A stretch of 5,942 nucleotides of DNA from Nocardioidaceae bacterium (GTDB lineage Bacteria > Actinomycetota > Actinomycetes > Propionibacteriales > Nocardioidaceae): contig JAICRS010000187.1 in the NCBI GenBank assembly GCA_025966335.1, positions 1 to 5,942 on the forward strand, read 5' to 3'. The position numbers and the translations under genes were made by a program. Positions 1 through 5,229 of the stretch are shown here, piece after piece. The notes below the pieces were generated by a model. It ran no database searches and had not been told where the DNA came from. It saw nothing but the letters and a program-made list of their open reading frames with translations. Positions within the stretch are counted from its first letter, which is position 1. Each line of letters begins with the position of its first letter.

Positions 1-485
1 CCGAAGATCGAGCGCCAGTTGTTCGGGGGCGTGGCGCCGTCGCGGCCGCGGCCGACGCGGAACACGTAGCGCTCGCGGGCCACCGGCGAGCCGGCCAGCG
101 CGGCCAGGCACCAGGGGTGCTCGCTGGAGGTGTGGTTGGGCACCAGGTCCACGATCACCCGGATGTCGAGCTCGTGGGCGCGTCCCAGCATCGCGTCGAA
201 GTCGGCGAGGGTCCCGAACAGCGGGTCCACGTCGCGGTAGTCGGCGACGTCGTAGCCGTGGTCGTGCTGGGGCGAGGTGTAGAACGGCGTGATCCACACC
301 GAGTCGACGCCGAGCTCGGCCAGGTACGGCAGTCGTTGCTCGATCCCGGCCATGTCACCGATCCCGTCGCCGTTGGCGTCGGCGAAGCTGCGCACGTAGA
401 TCTGGTAGCAGACCGAGTGTCGCCACCAGGGTGAGCCGAGCGGCGTACGACGTGCGGGGGAACTGGTGCGGGAAGGGATTGGCAC
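1..485 (-). CDS. GH13 alpha-glucosidase / oligo-1,6-glucosidase-like, N-terminal part (cut by left edge)
   Basis: This is the N-terminal ~161 codons of a glycoside hydrolase family 13 enzyme, probably a cytoplasmic alpha-glucosidase cleaving alpha-linked glucose from maltose, isomaltose or trehalose-type sugars. Visible landmarks are WWRHSVCYQIYVRSF (residues 20-34), the calcium-binding-type loop DANGDGIGD (36-44), WITPFYTSPQHDHGYDV (64-80) and conserved region I, DLVPNHTS (113-120). PPNNWRSIFG follows at the window edge. The catalytic Asp and Glu of GH13 regions II and III lie outside the window, so activity cannot be confirmed. The start is placed at GTG (485-483): no ATG, GTG or TTG occurs between it and the conserved WWRH block. 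An in-frame TTG at 521-519 is the alternative. No good ribosome binding site precedes the GTG, but promoter-like hexamers do, suggesting a leaderless message. Trehalose synthase is less likely from these motifs but not excluded. The gene is divergent from gabD. Confidence 0.88.
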   Translation of the reverse strand, partial: MPIPSRTSSPARRTPLGSPWWRHSVCYQIYVRSFADANGDGIGDMAGIEQRLPYLAELGVDSVWITPFYTSPQHDHGYDVADYRDVDPLFGTLADFDAMLGRAHELDIRVIVDLVPNHTSSEHPWCLAALAGSPVARERYVFRVGRGRDGATPPNNWRSIF

Positions 486-496
486 GATCCAATCCC
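475..496. promoter_or_regulatory. Perfect inverted repeat over the GH13 start codon, candidate operator
   Basis: Arms GGGATTGG (475-482) and CCAATCCC (489-496) are exact reverse complements around the 6-base spacer CACGAT. The centre of symmetry falls on a CG step, as in many LacI-family operators. The repeat covers the proposed GH13 start codon (483-485) and most of the proposed -10 hexamer (492-497), so a bound protein would block both transcription and access to the start. LacI-type repressors commonly control alpha-glucoside genes in actinobacteria, but no regulator gene is visible here, so the assignment is inference. Confidence 0.5.
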
Positions 497-521
497 AAGC
501 CCCGCGGGCCGGACCTGTCAA
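492..521 (-). promoter_or_regulatory. Candidate promoter of the GH13 gene
   Basis: On the minus strand a perfect consensus -35 hexamer TTGACA (521-516) is followed after 18 bases by TGGGAT (497-492), a poor -10 match lacking the usual A at position 2. Six bases then separate it from the GTG start at 485, which would put the transcript start on the start codon itself. The -35 is convincing in such GC-rich DNA; the -10 is weak. Confidence 0.42.
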
Positions 522-531
522 ACCGGGGTCC

Positions 532-560
532 TTGTCGCCGGTGGCGCGTCGAGACATGAT
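532..560 (+). promoter_or_regulatory. Candidate promoter of gabD (leaderless arrangement)
   Basis: TTGTCG (532-537) lies 17 bases upstream of CATGAT (555-560), each matching the sigma-70 consensus at 4 of 6 positions; the -10 keeps the key A at position 2 and T at position 6. Six bases then lead to ATG at 567, so the expected transcript start coincides with the start codon. A short inverted repeat, GTCGA (548-552) and TCGAC (560-564), straddles the -10 and could be an operator, but 5-bp arms are weak evidence. Confidence 0.45.
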
Positions 561-566
561 CGACCC

Positions 567-2036
567 ATGTCAACACTCAGTGCTCATGAGGGATCCGTGG
601 TCGAGGCGGTCGGCAAGCAGCTGTTCATCGGCGGCAAGTGGCGCGATGCCGAGGGGGGCAAGACCTTCGAGGTGGAGGACCCGGCCACCGGGCAGTCGAT
701 CGCCTCGGTCGCCGATGCCGGCGTCGCGGACGGCACGGCCGCCCTCGACGCCGCGGTCGCCACCCAGGAGGAGTGGGCCAGGACGGCTCCGCGCGACCGC
801 GGCGAGATCCTGCGCCGCGCCTTCGAGCTGATCACCGAACGCGCCGACGACCTCGCGTTGCTGATGACGCTGGAGATGGGCAAGCCGCTCAAGGAGTCCA
901 AGGCCGAGATCGCCTACGCCTCGGAGTTCTTCCGCTGGTTCTCCGAGGAGTCGGTGCGGATCGCCGGCCGCTACTCGGTCGCTCCCAACGGCGCGTCGCG
1001 GCTGGTCACGATGAAGCAGCCGGTCGGGCCCTGCCTGATGATCACGCCGTGGAACTTCCCGCTGGCGATGGGCACCCGCAAGATCGGTCCCGCGGTCGCC
1101 GCCGGCTGCACGATGGTGGTCAAGCCGGCGTCGCTGACCCCGCTCTCGATGCTGGCGCTGGTCGACATCATGGTCGAGGCGGGTCTGCCCGAGGGTGTCC
1201 TGAACGTCGTCACCACGACGTCGACCGGTGAGGTGATGGAGCCGCTGATCCGCGATCCCCGGTTGCGCAAGCTGACCTTCACCGGATCGACCGAGGTCGG
1301 CCGGACGCTGGTCGAGCAGAGTGCGCAGGGGCTGCTCCGGGTCTCGATGGAGCTCGGCGGCAACGCGCCGTTCCTGGTCTTCGCCGACGCCGACCTCGAC
1401 AAGGCCGTCGACGGCGCGATGTTGGCCAAGATGCGCAACATCGGCGAGGCGTGCACCGCCGCGAACCGGTTCATCGTGCACGAGTCGGTCGCCGAGGAGT
1501 TCGCGAGCCGGCTGGCCGAACGGATGGGTGCGCTGACCCTGGGCCGCGGCACCGAGGAGGGTGTCGAGGTCGGGCCGCTGGTGGAGGCCAAGCAGCGGGA
1601 CAAGGTCCGCGAGCTCGTCGAGGACGCGGTCGATGAGGGCGCCACCGTCACCACGGGAGGCGGGCCGCGCGAGGGTGAGGGGTACTTCTTCGAGCCGACC
1701 GTGCTCACCGACGTACCCCGCTCGGCACGGCTGTTCACCGAGGAGATCTTCGGCCCGGTCGCCCCGATCTTCACCTTCGGCAAGGACGAGGAGGGGCTGG
1801 CGATGGCCAACGACACCGAGTTCGGGCTGGTCGGCTACCTGTTCACCCAGGACCTGAACCGGGCGGTGTGGGCCTACGAGGGGCTCGAGACCGGGATGGT
1901 CGGCGTCAACCAGGGCATCGTGTCCAACCCGGCCGCCCCGTTCGGCGGGGTGAAGGCCTCCGGGTTCGGCCGCGAGGGCGGTCTGGAGGGGATCGAGGAG
2001 TACCTCGAGACGAAGTACGTCGGGCTCGCCCTGTAG
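567..2036 (+). CDS. gabD: Succinate-semialdehyde dehydrogenase, probably NADP+-dependent (aldehyde dehydrogenase superfamily)
   Basis: This 489-residue cytoplasmic enzyme should oxidise succinate semialdehyde to succinate, the last step of GABA breakdown into the TCA cycle. The aldehyde dehydrogenase core is intact: oxyanion-hole Asn163 (PWNF), Lys186 (VKPAS), the cofactor loop FTGSTEVG (238-245), general base Glu262 (MELGG), catalytic Cys296 (GEACTAANR) and Glu393 (EEIFGP). Arg171, Arg290 (six before the Cys) and Ser453 align with human SSADH Arg213, Arg334 and Ser498, which hold the substrate carboxylate; this favours SSADH over a generic aldehyde dehydrogenase. Ser189 in KPAS, as in E. coli GabD, suggests NADP+. 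The second Cys of the human redox switch is absent (Ala298). ATG 567 lacks a ribosome binding site but suits a leaderless transcript. GTG 597, preceded by GAGGG (588-592), would give 479 residues and is a credible alternative. The lipoprotein gene follows after 51 bases. Confidence 0.93.
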   Translation: MSTLSAHEGSVVEAVGKQLFIGGKWRDAEGGKTFEVEDPATGQSIASVADAGVADGTAALDAAVATQEEWARTAPRDRGEILRRAFELITERADDLALLMTLEMGKPLKESKAEIAYASEFFRWFSEESVRIAGRYSVAPNGASRLVTMKQPVGPCLMITPWNFPLAMGTRKIGPAVAAGCTMVVKPASLTPLSMLALVDIMVEAGLPEGVLNVVTTTSTGEVMEPLIRDPRLRKLTFTGSTEVGRTLVEQSAQGLLRVSMELGGNAPFLVFADADLDKAVDGAMLAKMRNIGEACTAANRFIVHESVAEEFASRLAERMGALTLGRGTEEGVEVGPLVEAKQRDKVRELVEDAVDEGATVTTGGGPREGEGYFFEPTVLTDVPRSARLFTEEIFGPVAPIFTFGKDEEGLAMANDTEFGLVGYLFTQDLNRAVWAYEGLETGMVGVNQGIVSNPAAPFGGVKASGFGREGGLEGIEEYLETKYVGLAL

Positions 2037-2048
2037 GCCGGTCGGGAC

Positions 2049-2073
2049 CGGGCGGAACCGGTTCCTCCGCCTG
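2049..2073 (+). terminator. Hairpin after gabD, candidate terminator
   Basis: GGCGGA (2051-2056) pairs perfectly with TCCGCC (2066-2071) around the 9-base loop ACCGGTTCC; a G-U and a C-G pair can extend the stem outward. It begins 12 bases after the gabD stop. There is no U-tract, so it would be a non-canonical actinobacterial-type terminator or only an attenuator before the lipoprotein gene. The centre also contains the 12-base palindrome GGAACCGGTTCC (2054-2065), which could instead bind a protein. Confidence 0.35.
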
Positions 2074-2087
2074 TGCGTCCCACCAGC

Positions 2088-3002
2088 ATGACCCGGACCG
2101 CTGTGGCACTCGGCTCGCTGCTCCTGGTGCTCTGTGCCTGCGGCAGCCAGACCGAGCCGCCGACTTCCGGGCCGCCAACCTCCGCCGGGCCGTCCGCTGC
2201 TGCGCCCATCGTGACCACGACGGGCGGCCCGGTCATCTCGGGAACCGGGGTCGAGGCGCCGCCGCCGTTCCGGTTGCGCTACGACGACCACGAGCTCGTG
2301 CTGATGCCGCACACCTGGTGCTACGACAGCGGGTGCGTGGACGGCATCTCCGAGGACCCGCCGTCCGTGGGCAGTCCGTCGGCGGTGCGGGTCTTCGTGC
2401 CCGTCGAGCGCTGGGAGCTGAGCGCGAGCTTCACCCCGGCCGACGAGCGGTGCGGCCGCTACCAGACAATCACGCCGACCGAGGACGACGGCTGGTACCT
2501 GCTGGAGCCGGCCGGCCACGCCGGGACCTACGACGTGCACCTGTTCGCGCACGGCGGCGGCGACATGGCGGCCGTGTTCCGGTGGACCACGCCGGCCGAC
2601 GGGGAGCTGCCGGCACCCGAAGCCACGATGGCCCTGATCGCGGACCACGACGGCCGACCGGACAGCTACGGCGTGGAGCTCACCCTCGCCAACCTCGCCG
2701 AGACACCGGACTCCGCGCAGGCAACGGTCACCGTCACCGCCGCCAACGGCGAGTCGCTGACCTTCGAGGCGGACCGGGACGGCCACGGGTGCACGGCCGA
2801 GGGGACGGTGTTCTTCGGCGGGCCCGACGCGCAGGGACGGGCGGCGGCCGCGTTGGGCGGGTTCCCGTTCCGCTACGAGGTCGACGTGAGGCTGGACGGC
2901 ACGACGTACCACGCCTCCGCCGACTATCCCGCGGACGAGATCGACGGGAACGAGCCGTCCGTCGCGCTGGAGTTCACCCCGCCGCTGCCGGCGATGCGGT
3001 AG
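2088..3002 (+). CDS. Secreted lipoprotein of unknown function
   Basis: I do not recognise the family. The protein is 304 residues from ATG 2088. It opens with a short basic stretch (MTRT), a hydrophobic core AVALGSLLLVL and a lipobox LCAC, placing the lipidated Cys at residue 18; export and anchoring to the outer face of the membrane are therefore likely. A Pro/Thr/Ser/Gly-rich linker (about 20-60) follows, as is usual for actinobacterial lipoproteins. The mature part appears to have two beta-rich segments, about 60-167 and 175-304, without membrane spans. Four further cysteines (78, 83, 122, 235) could form two disulfides, the first pair within TWCYDSGCVDG. An in-frame GTG at 2073 adds five residues ahead of the signal peptide; neither start has a clear ribosome binding site, and ATG 2088 gives the more usual n-region. 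It may be co-transcribed with gabD, but nothing ties it to GABA metabolism. Confidence 0.8.
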   Translation: MTRTAVALGSLLLVLCACGSQTEPPTSGPPTSAGPSAAAPIVTTTGGPVISGTGVEAPPPFRLRYDDHELVLMPHTWCYDSGCVDGISEDPPSVGSPSAVRVFVPVERWELSASFTPADERCGRYQTITPTEDDGWYLLEPAGHAGTYDVHLFAHGGGDMAAVFRWTTPADGELPAPEATMALIADHDGRPDSYGVELTLANLAETPDSAQATVTVTAANGESLTFEADRDGHGCTAEGTVFFGGPDAQGRAAAALGGFPFRYEVDVRLDGTTYHASADYPADEIDGNEPSVALEFTPPLPAMR

Positions 3003-3005
3003 GAG

Positions 3006-3035
3006 ACTGCCCCGGCGGTGAGTTCTTGCCGCAGT
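3006..3035 (+). terminator. Bulged hairpin just after the lipoprotein gene
   Basis: ACTGC (3006-3010) pairs with GCAGT (3031-3035) and GGC (3014-3016) with GCC (3028-3030). This gives an eight-pair stem interrupted by a CCC bulge, with an 11-base loop. It starts four bases after the stop codon. No U-run follows, so termination is plausible but unproven. Confidence 0.28.
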
Positions 3036-3080
3036 GACGGTCTGCAGGGTGAGCATCCGTCGCGGGACGACCGCCCCGCC

Positions 3081-3090
3081 GGAGGAGAGG
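3081..3090 (+). promoter_or_regulatory. Strong Shine-Dalgarno sequence of the VOC-fold gene
   Basis: The purine-rich GGAGGAGAGG lies 10 bases before ATG 3101. It is the clearest ribosome binding site in the window and fixes this start. It contrasts with gabD, GH13 and ideR, which lack one, so this gene is probably translated from a leadered message. Confidence 0.72.
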
Positions 3091-3100
3091 ACGCAGCACC

Positions 3101-3586
3101 ATGCCGATGAAGATCACCCCCAATCTCTGGTTCGACACCCAGGCCGAGGAGGCCGCCGGCTTCTACACCTCGGTGTTCAAGAACTCACGGATCGTGAGCG
3201 TCGCCCGCTACCCCGAGGGTGGGCCCGGACCGGCCGGGACCGTGATGACCGTGGAGTGGGAGCTCGACGGGCAGCGGTTCGTCGGCATCAACGGCGGCCC
3301 ACAGTTCACGTTCGACGAGGCCGTCTCCTTCCAGATCGACTGTGCGGACCAGGAGGAGGTCGACCACTACTGGGCGGCCCTGAGCGACGGTGGCGAGGAG
3401 GGGCCGTGCGGCTGGCTCAAGGACAGGTTCGGGCTGTCCTGGCAGGTGGTCCCGAGGGGGATGGATGAGCTGTTCAGCGACCCGGACCCGGCCAAGGCGC
3501 AGCGCGCGATGCAGGCGATGCTGCAGATGAGCAAGCTCGACATCGCCGGGCTGCGCAGTGCGGCGGAGGGTGTCCCGGCGAGCTGA
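3101..3586 (+). CDS. PhnB-like VOC (glyoxalase/bleomycin-resistance fold) protein
   Basis: This 161-residue cytoplasmic protein matches the PhnB-like VOC family, often mislabelled 3-demethylubiquinone-9 3-methyltransferase. Diagnostic features are the N-terminal block NLWFDTQAEEAAGFYTSVF (8-26) followed by KNSRI (27-31), a beta-rich middle with WELDGQRFVGINGGP (53-67), the second-half start FTFDEAVSFQIDCAD (69-83), and the closing strand GLSWQVVP (111-118). The C-terminal helical tail contains FSDPDPAKAQRAMQAMLQM (125-143). The length is normal for the family. Members have the paired beta-alpha-beta-beta-beta fold, but their substrate is generally unknown, and this sequence does not show an obvious metal-ligand set, so I assign no reaction. 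A strong ribosome binding site supports ATG 3101; Met3 (ATG 3107) is a weaker alternative. The gene stands alone and converges on the hotdog-like gene 58 bases away. Its last codons and stop lie inside a tandem duplication. Confidence 0.88.
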   Translation: MPMKITPNLWFDTQAEEAAGFYTSVFKNSRIVSVARYPEGGPGPAGTVMTVEWELDGQRFVGINGGPQFTFDEAVSFQIDCADQEEVDHYWAALSDGGEEGPCGWLKDRFGLSWQVVPRGMDELFSDPDPAKAQRAMQAMLQMSKLDIAGLRSAAEGVPAS

Positions 3587-3605
3587 GCGTCCCGGCGAGC
3601 TGAGC
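3572..3605. repeat. Two exact tandem copies of a 17-bp unit over the VOC gene stop codon
   Basis: The unit GTCCCGGCGAGCTGAGC occupies 3572-3588 and is repeated without change or gap at 3589-3605; GTTCCCG at 3606-3612 may be the start of a decayed third copy. The first copy encodes the end of the VOC protein and its TGA (3584-3586). The second copy carries the same TGA (3601-3603) in another frame. It looks like a recent local slippage duplication. Confidence 0.92.
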
Positions 3606-3614
3606 GTTCCCGCA

Positions 3615-3646
3615 GACCGGCGCGGTCGTCGTACGTCGGGCCGGTC
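3615..3646. terminator. Hairpin between convergent genes, candidate bidirectional terminator
   Basis: GACCGGC (3615-3621) is the exact reverse complement of GCCGGTC (3640-3646), with an 18-base loop. It lies between the VOC gene and the minus-strand hotdog-like gene and overlaps the latter's stop codon (3645-3647). A single structure could serve both strands. The loop is long and no U-tract follows on either strand, so this is a modest call. A competing smaller hairpin, GACCG-GCG-CGGTC (3615-3627), is also possible. Confidence 0.33.
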
Positions 3647-4439
3647 AGCCGAACGCGGCCGGGTCCACGGCGATCCACACGTGCTGGGCGCGGGCCACGA
3701 TCCGGCCGTCGCTGTCGTACATCGTGCTCGCGGTGAACGTCTTGCGACCCTGCTCGCCGCGGGCCTCGCCGACGACGACGTGCGGCTCGCCGACCACGGG
3801 CAGCGCGTCGACCCGTGCCGTCATCCGGCCGAGCACCATCTTCCGCTCCTCCATGTCCCCGGCCCAGCCGCCGACGCAGTCGAGGGCTGCCCAGGCCGTG
3901 CCCGGCCCGACCCGCTGCACCCCCGGGTCGAGCAGGTCCGAGGCCTCGGCGACGCTGTCGTGCGGCAGCCACAGCGAGGCAACCCGGCCCGGCGCCACCG
4001 TGCCGGGGAAGATCCGCAGGCCGTCCCCTTCGGCGCGGTCCGGCCCGCACGCGAAGCAGGTGGGGAAGGGATGGCTGACCAGTCCCGGGAAGCGCGCCAT
4101 CGCATCGGTCGCCTGGCTCATCGACACCGGTTCGACCGGGTCCAGGTCGTCGTCGACCCGCCTGGCTTCGGCGATCCTGGCGCCGCCCATCAGCAGCACG
4201 GTCACGTCCGTGCCGGCGACGTTGGCCGGGTCGTCCGCGGCCAGGTGCTGCACGGTCATCGCCACGTCGAGCGGAGGCGGCTGGCGCAGGGTGACCTCGG
4301 CGACCGGCTGGTCGTGGTCGGTGGGGTCGCCGCCTCCGGTGCGGGCGACCACCTCCGCGAGGCTGCCGGCGGTGTACCCGCCGTTTCCGGAGCGCGCCGG
4401 GCCGCAGTAGCGAGAGGCGATCGTCAGCTGAGCAGTCAT
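3645..4439 (-). CDS. Putative hotdog-fold (thioesterase-like) protein with a CFACG motif
   Basis: This 264-residue protein resembles uncharacterised actinobacterial proteins that I place tentatively in the hotdog/thioesterase superfamily. Supporting signs are an N-terminal GPARSGNGGYTAGSLAE (13-29), like the GGY-containing start of acyl-CoA thioesterase-type hotdog domains, and WAALDCVGGWAG (183-194), like the equivalent helix of a second hotdog unit. A beta-rich second half ends in QHVWIAVDP (252-260). Between the halves is HPFPTCFACGPDR (123-135), whose C-x-x-C pair (Cys128, Cys131) could bind a metal or form a disulfide; the following GDGLRIFPG is probably part of the same conserved block. 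No signal peptide or membrane span is seen. The start is ATG 4439: no other start codon lies nearby in frame. AGAAGG (4447-4442 on the minus strand) is only two bases from the ATG, unusually close. Substrate and reaction are unknown. The gene is divergent from ideR. Confidence 0.8.
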   Translation of the reverse strand: MTAQLTIASRYCGPARSGNGGYTAGSLAEVVARTGGGDPTDHDQPVAEVTLRQPPPLDVAMTVQHLAADDPANVAGTDVTVLLMGGARIAEARRVDDDLDPVEPVSMSQATDAMARFPGLVSHPFPTCFACGPDRAEGDGLRIFPGTVAPGRVASLWLPHDSVAEASDLLDPGVQRVGPGTAWAALDCVGGWAGDMEERKMVLGRMTARVDALPVVGEPHVVVGEARGEQGRKTFTASTMYDSDGRIVARAQHVWIAVDPAAFG

Positions 4440-4511
4440 AACCTTCTGCCTGGGTTCGTGGTCGGTCGGGTCGACGGGGCTCCACTGTGCCAGGGCCTGC
4501 GACCGATGGGT

Positions 4512-4517
4512 AAGAAT
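4512..4517 (+). promoter_or_regulatory. Candidate -10 element of ideR (leaderless arrangement)
   Basis: AAGAAT (4512-4517, within TAAGAAT) matches the -10 consensus at 4 of 6 positions and stands out in GC-rich DNA. It ends six bases before GTG 4524, so a transcript would begin at or next to the start codon. No good -35 is visible at the usual distance. No IdeR/DtxR-box-like palindrome was found in 4440-4523, so autoregulation is not supported. Confidence 0.42.
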
Positions 4518-4523
4518 GGCTGC

Positions 4524-5213
4524 GTGAGCGACCTGATCGACACCACCGAGATGTACCTCCGCACCGTCTACGAGCTGCAGGAGGAGGGCATCGTCCCGCT
4601 GCGCGCCCGGATCGCCGAGCGGCTGCACCAGAGCGGCCCGACCGTGAGCCAGACGGTGTCGAGGATGGAGCGCGACGGCCTGCTCACCGTCGAGGGGGAC
4701 CGGCATCTCGAGCTCACCGACGAGGGCCACCGGCTGGCGACCCGGGTGATGCGCAAGCACCGGCTCGCCGAGCGGCTGCTGACCGACGTGATCGGGCTCG
4801 AGTGGGAGCTGGTGCACGCCGAGGCCTGCCGGTGGGAGCACGTGATGTCGGAGACCGTCGAGCGGAGACTGGTCGAGCTGCTCGACCACCCGACCGAGTC
4901 GCCCTACGGCAACCCGATCCCCGGCCTGGAGGAGCTCGGCGAGGTCAGCGACGGCGAGGAGTTCATGGACGGTGTCGAGTCGTTGAGCGACGTCGCCCGC
5001 ACGCCCGAGGAGATCCGCGTGCTGGTGCGCCGGATCAGCGAGCCGATCCAGAACGACGAGTCGCTGATGGCGGCGCTGCGCCGGGTCGGCGCGCTGCCGG
5101 ACAAGGTGGTCACGGTGGCAGCCGGGGCCGAGGGCGTGCTGGTCGGCAGCGGCGGAGAGTCCGCGGAGATCGACTACGACTCCGCCTCGCACATGTTCGT
5201 CAAACGTCTGTAG
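4524..5213 (+). CDS. ideR: Iron-dependent transcriptional repressor, DtxR/IdeR family
   Basis: This 229-residue cytoplasmic DNA-binding protein should repress iron-uptake and siderophore genes when loaded with Fe(II). The N-terminal winged helix (about 1-73) contains SGPTVSQTVSRMERDGL (37-53), with Ser37, Pro39 and Gln43 as in the DtxR recognition helix. The dimerisation and metal domain (about 74-140) has all ligands at the same numbers as DtxR: Met10, Cys102, Glu105 and His106 for the primary site; His79, Glu83 and His98 for the ancillary site. Glu173 and Gln176 (SEPIQND) in the C-terminal SH3-like domain align with the IdeR ligands from that domain. Cys102 favours iron over a manganese-type MntR. 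The length is close to DtxR (226) and IdeR (230). GTG 4524 is chosen because it gives this numbering and the typical DLIDTTEMYLRT start; ATG 4506 would add six residues. The ABC exporter ATPase gene follows after 59 bases. Confidence 0.95.
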   Translation: MSDLIDTTEMYLRTVYELQEEGIVPLRARIAERLHQSGPTVSQTVSRMERDGLLTVEGDRHLELTDEGHRLATRVMRKHRLAERLLTDVIGLEWELVHAEACRWEHVMSETVERRLVELLDHPTESPYGNPIPGLEELGEVSDGEEFMDGVESLSDVARTPEEIRVLVRRISEPIQNDESLMAALRRVGALPDKVVTVAAGAEGVLVGSGGESAEIDYDSASHMFVKRL

Positions 5214-5229
5214 GTCCCGGATCCGGACT

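Noticed and set aside
117..434. 105-codon plus-strand frame opposite the GH13 gene
   Set aside because: The minus strand here encodes unmistakable GH13 motifs; this frame is its shadow.
570..3056. 828-codon open frame on the minus strand opposite gabD and the lipoprotein gene
   Set aside because: It spans two clearly real plus-strand genes and an intergenic gap, is rich in Arg, Gly, Leu, Val and His as expected of an antisense frame in GC-rich DNA, and shows no recognisable motif.
3026..3056. Possible promoter for the VOC gene (TTGCCG with GAGCAT)
   Set aside because: The spacer is 19 bases and both hexamers are poor; too weak to list.
3558..4523. Plus-strand open frame running in frame into ideR (551 residues in total)
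   Set aside because: The upstream part is opposite the hotdog-like gene and has no family features; the DtxR homology begins precisely at GTG 4524.
4440..5192. Extension of the hotdog-like gene frame upstream, across the antisense of ideR, to give 515 residues
   Set aside because: The extra 251 codons lie opposite the convincing ideR gene and show antisense-type composition. The conserved protein begins at ATG 4439.
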